A stretch of DNA of 64,000 nt from Paenibacillus mesophilus (GCF_005938385.1 NZ_VCRA01000003.1:248001-312000); one strand, 5' to 3'; shown: positions 18,904-28,270, counted from the stretch's first letter. Notes: a model not told the origin generated them from the sequence alone. Numbers and translations are program-made.

Positions 18904-18924
18904 TTATTCTCAAACAATTCCAAA

Positions 18925-19215
18925 AAAACACAAAGACCCCCGTCCACATGGGACGAGAGTCGAAAGCTCACGCGGTACCACCCAAATTCCCCCGCCGTCC
19001 AAAGACGGGCAAGGCTTTAGTCAAGTCCTGTTCCGGACTTGCCCCGTAACGCTGGCATGCGTCGCGGTCTTACCAGCCTGTCGTCAGGCGGCTCGACGGC
19101 GATTCCTCCCGGACCATGTTCGGAAGCGTCCCTATACCGGCTTTCACCTGCCCCGGCTCTCTAAGATAGGAACGGACTTCTTACTCATCCGTTCAATGGA
19201 AACGTTATGAAGTTA
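18925..19215 (-). ncRNA. T-box riboswitch of metG (Met specifier)
   Basis: Reading the minus strand, the leader has the GGTGAAAGCC-type stem I region, a candidate ATG specifier at 19117-19115 in the context GAACATGGTC, and the T-box GGGTGGTACCGCG at about 18985-18970. A terminator stem follows (GACTCTCGTCCC...GGACGGGGGTC, then a T-rich run). Uncharged initiator or elongator tRNA-Met would stabilise the antiterminator and allow metG transcription. The exact 5' end is not fixed. Confidence 0.92.
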
Positions 19216-19246
19216 TCCCCATTCTACGCAAACGCCCCATGCCGTG

Positions 19247-19534
19247 TCAAGTCGGCTGCTGTCCGTCCTTTTCCGCCGCTTCGCGGGGTGGAACCGGATC
19301 GAAACCGCCGGGATGAAACGGATGGCATTTGCCTATGCGCTTTGCCGCCATCCAGCTCCCTTTGGCCGGCCCGTATACCTCGATCGCTTCCAGCGCATAA
19401 GCCGAGCAGCTCGGATAAAACCGGCAAGTAGGCGGCTTGAGCGGAGAGATCCATTTCCGGTAAAAACGGATCGGCAGCTGCAGGACGATGCGCATCCCTC
19501 GCCCAGAGGTCCGGGGTGTATGTTCCGCACACAA
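19247..19534 (-). CDS. yidD: Membrane protein insertion efficiency factor YidD
   Basis: 95 aa from TTG 19534, which has GGAGGG 8 nt upstream. An internal ATG (19495, [12 protein letters not shown]...) is a shorter alternative with a poorer site. The core is diagnostic: [29 protein letters not shown] and [18 protein letters not shown], with three conserved Cys. YidD assists YidC-mediated insertion of membrane proteins. Here it is not next to rnpA or yidC. It ends in a basic, hydrophilic tail. Confidence 0.93.
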   Translation of the reverse strand: MCAEHTPRTSGRGMRIVLQLPIRFYRKWISPLKPPTCRFYPSCSAYALEAIEVYGPAKGSWMAAKRIGKCHPFHPGGFDPVPPREAAEKDGQQPT

Positions 19535-19589
19535 TCGAAATACCCTCCATCCGTAGTATCAGCCTAATGACCCTATCATACCACTAAAC

Positions 19590-19632
19590 AAAAAATCGGG
19601 CGACTGCCCGAACCGGGAGCCGCCCAATCGCT
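19590..19632 (-). terminator. Terminator after the siderophore-binding protein gene
   Basis: GGGCGGCTCCCGG and a complementary GGGCAGTCGCCC arm precede ATTTTTTG on the minus strand. Confidence 0.7.
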
Positions 19633-19643
19633 TTCTTTTATGT

Positions 19644-20621
19644 TTACTTCTTGACCTCGTAAACTTTGTACAGCTCGTCGAGCAGCAGGTTCGCCGCTTT
19701 GACGCCGCCTGCCGTGTTCCAGATCGCATCGTTTACTTTCACGGCCTTTTTGTTCTTGACTACGTTCAAGTTGTTCCAGAGCGGGTCCTTCACCCATTCC
19801 TCTTCCATCTTGGAAGCTTTGCCGTCGCCGGTTTCATAAGTGAAGTAGAACAGCAGGTCGCCTTCCATATCCGGAATCCGTTCCTTCGTCACATCGTCTG
19901 CGAACGTCTCTTTGTTCTGCTTGTCCGGACGGGCGATCCCGATTTGCTTGAAGATGACGCCCGCAAACGTATCGTTGTAATAAATCCGTGCCGTGGCGGG
20001 CATGAAGCGGACGAGCGACACTTTTTGCTTCAGCTTGTCTCCCGCTTTCGTCTTCAAATCGTCGATCCGTTTATCGAATTCCGCCAGCACTTTGTCGCCT
20101 TCCGCTTTTTTGCCCACCGCTTCGGCATACAGCTTGAAGTTGATTTTCCAGTCGCCGCGCAGCTCGGTGGAATAGACGGTCGGAGCGATTTTCGACAGCT
20201 GATCGTATACTTTCTCGATGCGCATTTTGTTGCCGATAATCAAGTCCGGCTTCAGCGCGGCGATTTCTTCGATATTCGGCTGACTTTCGGTGCCGACGTT
20301 TTTGGCGCCTTGCATGTCAGCTTTAATATGATCGTACCACGGATCGCCCGTCCACGATTTGACGGCTCCGACCGGCTTGACGCCGAGCGCGAGCAGCGCC
20401 TCGGTTCCTTCGTTCGTCAGGACGACGACCTTCGTTGGCGCCTTCGGGATCGTCGTTTCGCCCATTGCGTGTTTGACCGTATAAGCTTGGCTTGCGCCGC
20501 CCGATTCATTATTTTGAGCCGGCTCAGCCGCTTTCTTGTCCGAACATCCCGCAAGCACAACCGTCGCGCCGACTACAGCCGTAAGCACAGTCGTACCAAG
20601 CCGGTTCCATTTCCAGTTCAT
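19644..20621 (-). CDS. Iron-siderophore ABC transporter substrate-binding lipoprotein
   Basis: 325 aa. Lipoprotein signal with VLAGC (Cys26). The mature part is a FecB/FhuD-type helical-backbone binding protein: TIPKAPTKVVVLTNEGTEALLALGVKPVG, then NIEEIAALKPDLIIG, the hallmark of the family. It should deliver ferric siderophore or citrate complexes to the divergently encoded permeases. A Fur box lies 46-60 bp upstream of the ATG (20667-20681). The exact ligand cannot be told; the closest named relatives are YfiY/FecB-like. Confidence 0.9.
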   Translation of the reverse strand: MNWKWNRLGTTVLTAVVGATVVLAGCSDKKAAEPAQNNESGGASQAYTVKHAMGETTIPKAPTKVVVLTNEGTEALLALGVKPVGAVKSWTGDPWYDHIKADMQGAKNVGTESQPNIEEIAALKPDLIIGNKMRIEKVYDQLSKIAPTVYSTELRGDWKINFKLYAEAVGKKAEGDKVLAEFDKRIDDLKTKAGDKLKQKVSLVRFMPATARIYYNDTFAGVIFKQIGIARPDKQNKETFADDVTKERIPDMEGDLLFYFTYETGDGKASKMEEEWVKDPLWNNLNVVKNKKAVKVNDAIWNTAGGVKAANLLLDELYKVYEVKK

Positions 20622-20666
20622 CGTGTATGTCCCCCTCGTATCCTATGTAATCATTCGCAGTCATCG

Positions 20667-20681
20667 TGAGAATGATTATCA
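20667..20681. promoter_or_regulatory. Fur box upstream of the binding-protein gene
   Basis: TGAGAATGATTATCA matches the 7-1-7 consensus TGATAATNATTATCA at all but one position. Confidence 0.85.
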
Positions 20682-20767
20682 TTCACGAGAACAAATAATA
20701 CACCTTGTTGTTTGCGATGTCAATGAAAAATTATTTACAAATTGCGAATTTCCGCGCCGGCAATAGC

Positions 20768-20782
20768 TGAGAATGAGTCTCA
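20768..20782. promoter_or_regulatory. Fur-like box upstream of the permease operon
   Basis: TGAGAATGAGTCTCA matches the 7-1-7 Fur consensus at about 11 of 14 defined positions and is a perfect palindrome except for its centre. It lies about 85 bp before ATG 20866. Confidence 0.65.
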
Positions 20783-20865
20783 AATTCATTGACAACTTAG
20801 CCCCATTCCCCTACACTGTTCAATGTAGACATCTTGCCGCTCTCTATATAGGAAAGAGGAATTTT

Positions 20866-21876
20866 ATGCCATCGGTTTTGCGAAGCACATCCGGCAAAAT
20901 GCTCGGTATTGTGGCTGCATTACTTCTGCTTGCAGCAGCTCTCTATGCTAGCATCGTCTACGGCGTCATCGTAACAAGCTGGAAAACCGCCGTCGACGCT
21001 TTTTTTCATTACAACGGCTCGAATGAACATATCGCCATAAAGGAACTGCGCGTGCCGCGCGCGCTGATCGCCGCTGCGGTCGGTGCGAGCCTTGGTATTG
21101 CGGGTACGATTCTGCAGGCGCTGACTAAAAACCCGCTGGCCGATCTCGGCCTGATGGGCATCAACTCGGGAGCGGGGCTTGCCATCGTATGCGCCGTCAC
21201 CTTCTTCTCTGTCAGCTCGCTCGGCGATTATACGTGGATCGCTTTCGCGGGAGCTATCCTAAGCGGAATCGTCGTCTACATACTCGGCTCCGTCGGCAAG
21301 GAAGGCTTATCCCCGCTGAAGGTGACGCTCGCCGGGGCCGCCGTTACGGCGCTGGCTTCTTCCATGATTCATGCGCTGCTGCTGGTCGACAAGAAAAATA
21401 TGGAGGAAGTGTTGTATTGGCTGGCCGGATCCGTACAAGGCCGAAAGCTTGAGCTGCTGTGGGACGTTCTCCCGTATATGGCTGCCGCATGGATCGGCTC
21501 GCTAATCATATCCGGTCCGATGAATACGCTGCTTCTTGGAGACGACGTCGCCAAAGGACTTGGACAGCGCACGCTGGTCGTTAAAGCGCTGGCGGGCGTC
21601 ATCGTCATGACGCTGTGCGCCACCTCGGTCGCGATTGCCGGACCGATCGCTTTCGTCGGACTCGTCACCCCCCATATATGCAGGTATCTGGTAGGCAACG
21701 ATATTCGTTGGATGACACCCTACGCCGCATTCGTCGGCGCTATTTTGCTGATCACGGCCGATATCGCCGGAAGGTTTGTCGCCATGCCGGGTGAGATGCC
21801 GATCGGCGTTATGACCGCTCTGATCGGGACGCCGTTTTTCATTTTCGCGGCGCGCAAGGGGTGGTCCAAATCGTGA
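20866..21876 (+). CDS. Iron-siderophore ABC transporter permease (FecCD family), first
   Basis: 336 aa from the ATG at 20866 behind GGAAAGAGGA. A longer frame from 20773 would start inside the Fur box and is rejected. About nine to ten membrane segments are seen, with family motifs RVPRALIAAAVGASLGIAG and TKNPLADLGLMGINSGA, then GPIAFVGLVTPHICR near 270. It pairs with the second permease to form the channel. It is the first gene of a three-gene Fur-controlled operon. Confidence 0.92.
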   Translation: MPSVLRSTSGKMLGIVAALLLLAAALYASIVYGVIVTSWKTAVDAFFHYNGSNEHIAIKELRVPRALIAAAVGASLGIAGTILQALTKNPLADLGLMGINSGAGLAIVCAVTFFSVSSLGDYTWIAFAGAILSGIVVYILGSVGKEGLSPLKVTLAGAAVTALASSMIHALLLVDKKNMEEVLYWLAGSVQGRKLELLWDVLPYMAAAWIGSLIISGPMNTLLLGDDVAKGLGQRTLVVKALAGVIVMTLCATSVAIAGPIAFVGLVTPHICRYLVGNDIRWMTPYAAFVGAILLITADIAGRFVAMPGEMPIGVMTALIGTPFFIFAARKGWSKS

Positions 21877-22910
21877 GCAAATATATTCCGTTTCGCAATA
21901 AGGCGCTGCAGGCTTCGGGACTGATGGACAAACGGACGTTGACTGTCATCGGCATTCTCGCCGCCGTCGCTGTCGCCGTGGCCATTACTAGTTCGGCTAT
22001 CGGATCGCTGCGGATCAGTCCGTGGTCGGTCGTGCAAATATTTCTGGGAATGGGCGACGAAGCCGAAGCGACGGTCGTGCTGCAGTTTCGTTTGCCGAGA
22101 ATTATCGTCGCCTTCCTGATCGGCATGCTGCTTGCCGCTTCCGGGGCGGTTCTGCAAGGCATGATCCGCAACCCGCTGGCGTCTCCCGACATTATGGGCA
22201 TTACCGGCGGTGCTTCTGCGGCGGCGGTCGTCTTCATTACGCTGCTCCCTACGGCAAGCGTCCGGTATTTGCCTTTCGCCGCCATACTTGGGGCGGTTGC
22301 GGCAACCGCGATCATTTACGTTCTGGCATGGAAAAAAGGCGTGTCCGCCATGCGCCTTGTCCTGATCGGGATCGGCATCGAAGCGAGCATGAAAGCCGTA
22401 ACGACGCTGCTGATCGTCAGAAGCCAGTTCTACGCTTCAAGCAAGGCGCTTACTTGGCTGACCGGGACGGTATACGGCTCCAACTGGAGCAACGTGTGGG
22501 CATTGCTGCCCTGGACGATCGTGCTACTCCCTGCCGCCTTCTTCATGGGGCGGACGCTCAACGTGCTGCAGCTCGGCGACGATACCGCGGCCGGAGCCGG
22601 CAGCAAGGTGGATCGGGACCGGCTTCTTATGCTGATCCTGTGCGTCGGCTTGGCCGGAGCGGCCGTTGCCGTCGGAGGCGCAATCGGATTCATCGCCCTG
22701 CTGGCTCCCCATGCGGCACGCCGGCTCGTCGGTCCGTCGTTTGGCGGCCTGCTTCCGGTATCCGCTTTGCTAGGAGGCATTATCGTTGCCGCGTCCGATT
22801 TGATCGCGAGAACGGCTTTCGCTCCGCTCGACTTGCCCGTCGGCATCTTTACTTCGCTGATCGGGGCGCCGTTTTTCCTTTACTTGCTGTACAAAAACCG
22901 CAACGCCTGA
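21873..22910 (+). CDS. Iron-siderophore ABC transporter permease (FecCD family), second
   Basis: 345 aa from GTG 21873, which overlaps the previous stop codon as GTGA and suggests coupled translation. A GTG at 21861 gives four more residues. FecCD motifs: QFRLPRIIVAFLIGMLLAASG, MIRNPLASPDIMGITGGASA and GAIGFIALLAPHAARRLVG. It has a short hydrophilic N-terminal extension of about 20 residues before the first membrane segment. It is the second half of the permease heterodimer. Confidence 0.92.
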   Translation: MSKYIPFRNKALQASGLMDKRTLTVIGILAAVAVAVAITSSAIGSLRISPWSVVQIFLGMGDEAEATVVLQFRLPRIIVAFLIGMLLAASGAVLQGMIRNPLASPDIMGITGGASAAAVVFITLLPTASVRYLPFAAILGAVAATAIIYVLAWKKGVSAMRLVLIGIGIEASMKAVTTLLIVRSQFYASSKALTWLTGTVYGSNWSNVWALLPWTIVLLPAAFFMGRTLNVLQLGDDTAAGAGSKVDRDRLLMLILCVGLAGAAVAVGGAIGFIALLAPHAARRLVGPSFGGLLPVSALLGGIIVAASDLIARTAFAPLDLPVGIFTSLIGAPFFLYLLYKNRNA

Positions 22911-22944
22911 TGAATGTCCACATCCAACCGGGGAGGAACTATAG

Positions 22945-23763
22945 ATGAATGCTCTTGAAACGAACCGTCTGACGCTGTCGTACGGCGAACAACCGATCAT
23001 CGAAAATTTGGATTTGTCGATACCGAAAGGGAAAATTACCGTTCTGATCGGTGGCAACGGTTCGGGCAAATCGACGCTGCTCCGCTCGATGGCCCGTCTG
23101 CTCAAGCCCGACGAGGGCTCGGTATTGCTGGACGGAGCCCCTATCGCCAAAATGTCCACGAAGGATGTGGCGAAGCGGATGGCGATATTGCCGCAAGGGC
23201 CGACCGCCCCGGAAGGATTGACCGTCCTTCAGCTCGTCAAGCAAGGCCGGTATCCGTACCAAAGCTGGCTGAAGCAGTGGTCCGAGGAAGACGAGCGGAT
23301 GGTGCACCGCGCCTTGAAGGCGACCGGGATGAGCGAGCTGGCGGAGCGCACCGTCGATTCGTTGTCCGGGGGCCAGCGGCAGCGGGCTTGGATCGCCATG
23401 ACGCTCGCCCAAGGGACTCCGACCATTTTGCTCGACGAGCCGACGACTTATTTGGATTTGACGCACCAGATCGAAGTGCTGGACCTGCTCTTCGAGCTGA
23501 ACGAATTCGAGAACCGTACGATCGTCATGGTGCTTCACGATATCAATTTGGCTTGCCGGTACGCCCACCATATCGTCGCGGTCAAAGACAAAACGGTTTA
23601 TGCGAGCGGTTGTCCGGAGGATATCGTGAACGAGCAGCTGATCCGCCACGTATTCGATATGGAATGTCGGGTCGTGCCGGACCCGATATTCGGGACGCCG
23701 ACATGCATTCCGCTCGGGAGAGGACGGAGCGTCGCTTCCGGAGCGCACAGCGTATCCGCCTAG
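22945..23763 (+). CDS. Iron-siderophore ABC transporter ATP-binding protein
   Basis: 272 aa. Motifs: GGNGSGKST (Walker A, near residue 36), [13 protein letters not shown] (signature), [11 protein letters not shown] (Walker B) and [12 protein letters not shown] (switch His). The [13 protein letters not shown] segment is typical of FecE/FhuC-type ATPases. Start ATG 22945 has GGGGAGGAACTATAG upstream, 34 bp after the second permease gene. A terminator follows. It energises the FecCD-type heterodimer encoded before it. Confidence 0.93.
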   Translation: MNALETNRLTLSYGEQPIIENLDLSIPKGKITVLIGGNGSGKSTLLRSMARLLKPDEGSVLLDGAPIAKMSTKDVAKRMAILPQGPTAPEGLTVLQLVKQGRYPYQSWLKQWSEEDERMVHRALKATGMSELAERTVDSLSGGQRQRAWIAMTLAQGTPTILLDEPTTYLDLTHQIEVLDLLFELNEFENRTIVMVLHDINLACRYAHHIVAVKDKTVYASGCPEDIVNEQLIRHVFDMECRVVPDPIFGTPTCIPLGRGRSVASGAHSVSA

Positions 23764-23836
23764 ATCATACTGCGACAAGATTTTTCGACGTAATCCAGCA
23801 TCGCTTCATCCTGTAAGCGCGCCCGGTTAAAACACG

Positions 23837-23869
23837 GGGAGCCTTCCGCATTGGAAGGCTCCCTTTTTT
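23837..23869 (+). terminator. Terminator after the iron-uptake operon
   Basis: GGGAGCCTTCC, loop GCATT, GGAAGGCTCCC, then six T residues. The minus side also has a usable stem for the converging sensor kinase gene. Confidence 0.9.
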
Positions 23870-23904
23870 GTTGCAGTTTACATGGAGTAGGAATCGGCCC
23901 CGCC

Positions 23905-25257
23905 TCATGCGCGCGGCAGCGTGACGGTGAATGTCGTCCCCCGCCCCGGAGCGCTTGCCGCCTCGATCGAGCCGCCGTGGGCCGTTACGAACTCTTTCGC
24001 GATCGCCAGCCCGAGCCCCATGCCGCCCCCATGGCGAGTTCGAGCCTCTTCCGTCCGGTAAAACCGGTCGAACAAGAACGGCAAATGCTTGCTCTCGATG
24101 CCGATCCCGCTATCGGCGATCGCGATTTTCATTTGACCGCCCTCCCCGTTCCGGCCGGGTTGTTCCTCGATGACGATTGCAACTTTCCCGTCTTCCGGCG
24201 TATAGCGAACCGCGTTGACGAGCAAGTTCAGAAACACTTGGGTCATCCGGTTCGGATCCGCGTCGGCCGTCGGTTTATCGCCGGAGCTGTCGATCGTTAC
24301 TTCGATCCGCTTCGCTTCCGCGTCGGGGGTGATTCGCTCCGCGATTCGTTCCAGCAATTCGCGCATATTCGTAGGCTTCCGTTCGAGCGGCAGCTTTCGC
24401 GCTTCGGCCAGCGACAATTGATGAAGCTCGTCGACCATCCGCGTCAAGCGGATCAAGTCGTCCTGCAGCGGGAGCAAGCTTTCCGGCTCGACCGGCTCGC
24501 CGCGCTGCTGAACGAGATCCAGCTTGCCGCGAATGATCGTCAGCGGCGTCCGCAGCTCGTGCGCGACGTCGGCAACCAAATTTCGCCGCGCCTGCTCGGC
24601 GCGCTGCAGTTGGCCGGACATGGCGTTGAACGACTCGGCGATCCTTCCGAATTCGTCCTTCGTCGTCACCGGCGCCTGGACGCCGAGTTCTCCTTTCCCA
24701 AGCCGATCGAGTACGGGAATCAATTGGCGCAGCGGCGCGGTTAGCCGTTTGGATAACAAAAATGCGACGAGCAGCGAGACACCGGCGAAGACGATCGCGC
24801 CGGCAAGCAGCAAAAACGTAACCGAACTGCTGATGCCGATCCGCATAATAGATACGGAGGCCGCTTCCGGATCGTAATAATAAAGCTTGCCGACCGTTTC
24901 CCCGCCTGCGTGCACGTCGGCCTGTATACCCAAACGGTAGACGGCTTCGGCATGGGCGTTTCCCGCCTCGAACAGCGTCTTGCGATCGGGCGACAATAGC
25001 AGCAAACTGACGATCGGATTGCGCTGGGCCATCTCGTTTATCGTCACGGAATTTCTTACGCCGTTCCACGATCCGCCGTTTTGTTCGTAATAGCCGGCGA
25101 AAAGCTCCGACCATTCGCGGGTTTCTTCGCTGCGGTCGATAATTTGCACATGCTCGAGCGTTGCCCGCACGACGAACAGCGTCACGAGTACGAATAAGAC
25201 GCTCATCGCGACGATGATCGAAGCCATCGCCGCAAACAGCTTCCTTCTGACGCTCAT
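23905..25257 (-). CDS. Sensor histidine kinase
   Basis: 450 aa. Membrane segments at about 10-30 and 155-178 enclose an extracellular sensor of about 125 residues. A HAMP linker follows (SKRLTAPLRQLIPVLDRLGKGELG), then the dimerisation helix with VADVAHELRTPLTIIRGKL (phospho-His), the N-box NLLVNAVRYTPEDG, IADSGIGIESKHLPFLFDRFYR and GGMGLGLAIAKEFV. The start overlaps the response-regulator stop as ATGA. The pair is divergent from the multicopper oxidase operon and probably senses an envelope signal relevant to it; copper is possible but not shown. Confidence 0.93.
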   Translation of the reverse strand: MSVRRKLFAAMASIIVAMSVLFVLVTLFVVRATLEHVQIIDRSEETREWSELFAGYYEQNGGSWNGVRNSVTINEMAQRNPIVSLLLLSPDRKTLFEAGNAHAEAVYRLGIQADVHAGGETVGKLYYYDPEAASVSIMRIGISSSVTFLLLAGAIVFAGVSLLVAFLLSKRLTAPLRQLIPVLDRLGKGELGVQAPVTTKDEFGRIAESFNAMSGQLQRAEQARRNLVADVAHELRTPLTIIRGKLDLVQQRGEPVEPESLLPLQDDLIRLTRMVDELHQLSLAEARKLPLERKPTNMRELLERIAERITPDAEAKRIEVTIDSSGDKPTADADPNRMTQVFLNLLVNAVRYTPEDGKVAIVIEEQPGRNGEGGQMKIAIADSGIGIESKHLPFLFDRFYRTEEARTRHGGGMGLGLAIAKEFVTAHGGSIEAASAPGRGTTFTVTLPRA

Positions 25258-25940
25258 GCGCGGTCACCGAAACGATAACCGAACCCGTAAACGGTTTGGA
25301 TATAGGCGGGATTCGCCGGATCGTCTTCCACTTTTTTGCGAATCCGGCTAATATGGGCGTCTACTGTCCTTTCGTCGTTCAGCAAGTCGTCCTCGAGAGC
25401 CGACTGAAGGAGTTGAAGCCTGCTGTACACGATTCCCGGCTTGGCGGCCAGCGTCAGCAGCATTTTGAATTCCGTCGGCGTCAGTTGAATTTCATTCCCC
25501 CTTTTCCACACACGGCACTGCGCCTCGGAAATCGATAGTTCCCCGCGCTCCATCGTCTGCACCGTCGTATCATTGCCGTCCATGCGCCGCAATACGGAAC
25601 GAATCCGTGCCGCGAGTTCCCTTAGCGAGAACGGCTTGGTCAAATAATCGTCGGCCCCGACTTCCAGCCCGATAATTTTGTCGCTTTCCTCGGCGCGAGC
25701 GGTAACCATAATGATGCCGACGCGGCTTAGTTTGCGCAGCTCCCGGCAGACGTCGATCCCGTTCATCTCCGGCAGCATCCAGTCGAGCACCACGATGGAT
25801 GGCTTGTTTTCTTTCGCCTTTCGCAGCGCTTCTTTTCCCGTGCTCGCCGTAATCGTCTGAAACCCTTCCTGCCGCAAAAAAGGCTCCATAAATTCCAGCA
25901 CCTTTTTCTCGTCGTCCACGAGCAGCAGCGTATGACTCAC
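25254..25940 (-). CDS. OmpR-family response regulator
   Basis: 228 aa from GTG 25940 (MSHTLLLVDDEKK...), behind GAGGGGAACGAAC. The ATG at 25979 would add 13 untypical residues. Receiver domain: acidic pair DDEKK, phospho-Asp in IVVLDWMLPEMNGIDV, and the Lys in DYLTKPFSLREL. The winged-helix DNA-binding domain (from about 130) reads IQLTPTEFKMLLTLAAKPGIVYSR and VDAHISRIRKKVEDDPANPAYIQTVYGFGYRF. It overlaps the kinase by 4 bp. Probable target: the repeat array at 26040-26102 before the divergent operon. Confidence 0.94.
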   Translation of the reverse strand: MSHTLLLVDDEKKVLEFMEPFLRQEGFQTITASTGKEALRKAKENKPSIVVLDWMLPEMNGIDVCRELRKLSRVGIIMVTARAEESDKIIGLEVGADDYLTKPFSLRELAARIRSVLRRMDGNDTTVQTMERGELSISEAQCRVWKRGNEIQLTPTEFKMLLTLAAKPGIVYSRLQLLQSALEDDLLNDERTVDAHISRIRKKVEDDPANPAYIQTVYGFGYRFGDRA

Positions 25941-26039
25941 GTTCGTTCCCCTCTTTCCAACAACCTTGTTTCCATTCATTATACATAGTCTTCATCGGCT
26001 GTTGGGAAAATTCACGGGAAACGCAAACGATCGCAATAG

Positions 26040-26116
26040 GTTCACAACATTTGGGAATAAAGTTCAACAAAACCGCAACGGTTCGTCAAAAGTTCACAAC
26101 ATCGTTTTGCTACAAT
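26040..26116 (+). promoter_or_regulatory. TTCAC repeat array and weak promoter before the oxidase operon
   Basis: GTTCACAACAT occurs at 26040-26050 and 26092-26102. Related TTCAACAAAAC (26063) and TTCGTCAAAAG (26082) lie between, with spacings of 22, 19 and 11 bp. Such 11-bp-phased direct repeats are typical of OmpR/PhoB-type binding sites. The last repeat sits in the -35 position of a TACAAT -10 box (26111-26116), as expected for activation. Confidence 0.5.
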
Positions 26117-26171
26117 GCCGATATACAGCGACGATCTTGATATCGCCGCGGACGAAAGGAGGATGTCCGAG

Positions 26172-26372
26172 TTGAAAAAAGCAGCGATCGCTACGCTTGC
26201 CGTGATCGGCGGCTTTATCGGAGGTTTCGTAGTGTCAGAAGTTATCATCATGATCGGCTTTACGATGTTCGGCAGCGTGAGAGGGATCGGGTTTCTCTCG
26301 ACCTTACTGCCTTTCGCCGGAGCAGGCGCCGCATGGATGATCGTCATGAAAGTTCAAAAGGAGAGGAGCTGA
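26172..26372 (+). CDS. DUF5957-type small membrane protein, copy 1
   Basis: 66 aa from TTG 26172, about 10 nt after AAAGGAGG; the ATG at 26163 is too close to that site. Two membrane helices (residues about 4-27 and 38-59). It aligns end to end without gaps with the 66-aa protein at 28271-28471: both start MK, share (L/V)IGG(F/Y), a second-helix start after GV(R/K)FL-like residues, and a basic tail. Function unknown. It is the first gene of the operon with DUF6220 and the multicopper oxidase. Confidence 0.75.
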   Translation: MKKAAIATLAVIGGFIGGFVVSEVIIMIGFTMFGSVRGIGFLSTLLPFAGAGAAWMIVMKVQKERS

Positions 26373-26378
26373 TCGATC

Positions 26379-26789
26379 GTGGATTCCAATCGTATCAAAA
26401 GCGGGCGCGTACCTGTCTCACGCTATATATACCTAGGCTTGTCCTGGGGACTCGTCGCCTGCATCGTCATTCAAGTTTTCATCGCCGGGCTAGCCGTATT
26501 CGGCGAACCGTCACACTGGCACAGCCACGTCCTGTTCGTGCATCTGTTCGAGTATTTACCGCTGCTCATGCTTCTATTCGCTTTCATCGGAAAGCTACCG
26601 GCCGCGCCGAAATGGCAAAGTTTCGGACTGTTTCTGCTCGTTTTTTCGCAATACTTGACGGCCAATCTGCCCGGCACGGGTGCGCTTCATCCCGTCATCG
26701 CGGTCGCGCTGTTCTGGTTTTCATTATCGGTGGCGAGACGCGCCGGCGGCTATATCGCGAAATCCGTGGAAACGAGTGCAAGCAGATGA
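26379..26789 (+). CDS. DUF6220-like four-helix membrane protein
   Basis: 136 aa from GTG 26379, behind GGAGAGGAGCTGATCGATC. Four hydrophobic segments (about 17-40, 48-70, 78-95 and 100-120). The second is introduced by EPSHWHSHVLFVHLFEYLP, with three His that could bind metal or haem. Pattern and length fit DUF6220, whose function is unknown. The stop overlaps the next start as ATGA, so it is translationally coupled to the multicopper oxidase and may act with it at the membrane. Confidence 0.7.
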   Translation: MDSNRIKSGRVPVSRYIYLGLSWGLVACIVIQVFIAGLAVFGEPSHWHSHVLFVHLFEYLPLLMLLFAFIGKLPAAPKWQSFGLFLLVFSQYLTANLPGTGALHPVIAVALFWFSLSVARRAGGYIAKSVETSASR

Positions 26790-28234
26790 AAATCGGAGCG
26801 ACGTTTTTACTCAACCGAATCTGCATCCCGATCTTATGCATCGTCGTATGCTTGGCCGCTTCAGCCTGCGGCAACCGGAACCTCAAATTTCCGGAAGAAA
26901 TCGATATGGGGCATACGGGTATGAGCGGACACGAAGGCCACGCAGGCAGCACAATATCGACGGGAAGCGAACGGTCATGCGAGAAATTGGTGGAGGCAAA
27001 GTCCGACGGTCCCACGCGTACGTTCGAGCTGACAGCGGCGAAGACGAGCGCAAACGTACCGGGCGGAAAAACGACGAAAGCTTGGACGTTTAACGGCTCT
27101 ACGCCGGGCCCAGAGCTGCGCGTCCGGGAAGGCGACCGGGTCGTCGTCAAGCTGTCCAACCAGGACATCGGGAAAGGCGTGACGATCCATTGGCACGGCG
27201 TCGTTCTTCCGTGCTCGCAGGACGGAGTGGCCGGCGTCACGCAGGATGCGGTAATGCCGGGCGAGCAGTTTACGTACGAATTCGTCGCCAAGCATCCGGG
27301 CACGTACTGGTATCATTCCCATCAGCAAAGCTCGGAACAGGCGACCATGGGACTCATCGGACGGCTGATCGTCGAGCCGAAGTCGACGACTTTCCGGTAT
27401 GATCGCGATTATGCCGTTACGCTGCAAAAGCTGAACGACAAGCAATATTTGACGAACGGCCGGGCTGATGGATTAGCGCTGGAGGCGAAGCCGGGCGAAA
27501 CGGTCCGTTTGCGTCTCATCAACGCCTACAACGAAGTGCAATGGATGGGCGTAGCCGGAGCCGATTTCCGGGTCATATCGATGGATGGCCAGGATTTGAA
27601 CGGTCCGAGAGCGTTAAACGGCGAATGGATCCCGATCGGCGGGGGGCAGCGCTACGATCTGCTGATCACGATGCCCGAGAATGGTCAGGTCCAAGTGTAC
27701 AGCAAGGAACGTAAAGAATGGAACATCGCGCTCGGTCAAGGACGGGCGCCGGAGAAACTGGACAAAGACGCGAAGGAATTCGATTTCACGTCGTACGGCA
27801 CGCCGAAAGAAGACGGCATTACGCCGCAAATGAAATTCGATCGCTCTTATAATCTGGAGCTCGGCCTTCTCGATATCAACGGCCGGCAATTTCACGAAAT
27901 TCCGCCGCTTGTCGTAAAAGAAGGCGATTGGGTCAAAGTGCGATTCGAACATAAATTCGGCGGCCCCCATCCGATGCATTTGCACGGGCACATATTCAAG
28001 GTGCTGACGAAAAACGGAAAAGCGTTGTCGGGAAGCCCGATTTACGCGGACAGCATTTTACTGCTCCGGGGAGACGTATATGAAATCGCGTTCCGGGCCG
28101 ACAATCCGGGTCTGTGGATGGAGCACTGCCATAATTTGGGCCATGCGGCGAACGGCATGACGATGATGGTCAATTACGAAGGGGTGACGACGCCGTTTCG
28201 GGTCGGAACGAAATCTGGGAATTTGCCGGATTGA
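26786..28234 (+). CDS. Multicopper oxidase lipoprotein
   Basis: 482 aa from the ATG at 26786. Lipobox LAASAC (Cys28), so it is anchored outside the membrane. The mature N-terminus carries a Met/His cluster (MGHTGMSGHEGHAG). Copper motifs are complete: HWHG near 133, TYWYHSHQQSSEQ (HxH) near 175, HPMHLHGH near 395, and WMEHCHNLGHA near 450 (HCH of the type 1/3 centres). A laccase or cuprous oxidase role in copper tolerance is plausible. Some related enzymes oxidise metals or phenols, and the substrate cannot be decided. It is embedded between two DUF5957 genes. Confidence 0.9.
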   Translation: MKIGATFLLNRICIPILCIVVCLAASACGNRNLKFPEEIDMGHTGMSGHEGHAGSTISTGSERSCEKLVEAKSDGPTRTFELTAAKTSANVPGGKTTKAWTFNGSTPGPELRVREGDRVVVKLSNQDIGKGVTIHWHGVVLPCSQDGVAGVTQDAVMPGEQFTYEFVAKHPGTYWYHSHQQSSEQATMGLIGRLIVEPKSTTFRYDRDYAVTLQKLNDKQYLTNGRADGLALEAKPGETVRLRLINAYNEVQWMGVAGADFRVISMDGQDLNGPRALNGEWIPIGGGQRYDLLITMPENGQVQVYSKERKEWNIALGQGRAPEKLDKDAKEFDFTSYGTPKEDGITPQMKFDRSYNLELGLLDINGRQFHEIPPLVVKEGDWVKVRFEHKFGGPHPMHLHGHIFKVLTKNGKALSGSPIYADSILLLRGDVYEIAFRADNPGLWMEHCHNLGHAANGMTMMVNYEGVTTPFRVGTKSGNLPD

Positions 28235-28270
28235 CCGGCAAACGATTCATCGCAGGCGGAGGGGATTGCC

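Noticed and set aside
26333..26785. Long in-frame extension upstream of the multicopper oxidase
   Set aside because: It overlaps two better-supported small genes, is rich in Arg/His as typical of wrong-frame translation, and the ATG at 26786 starts a proper lipoprotein signal.
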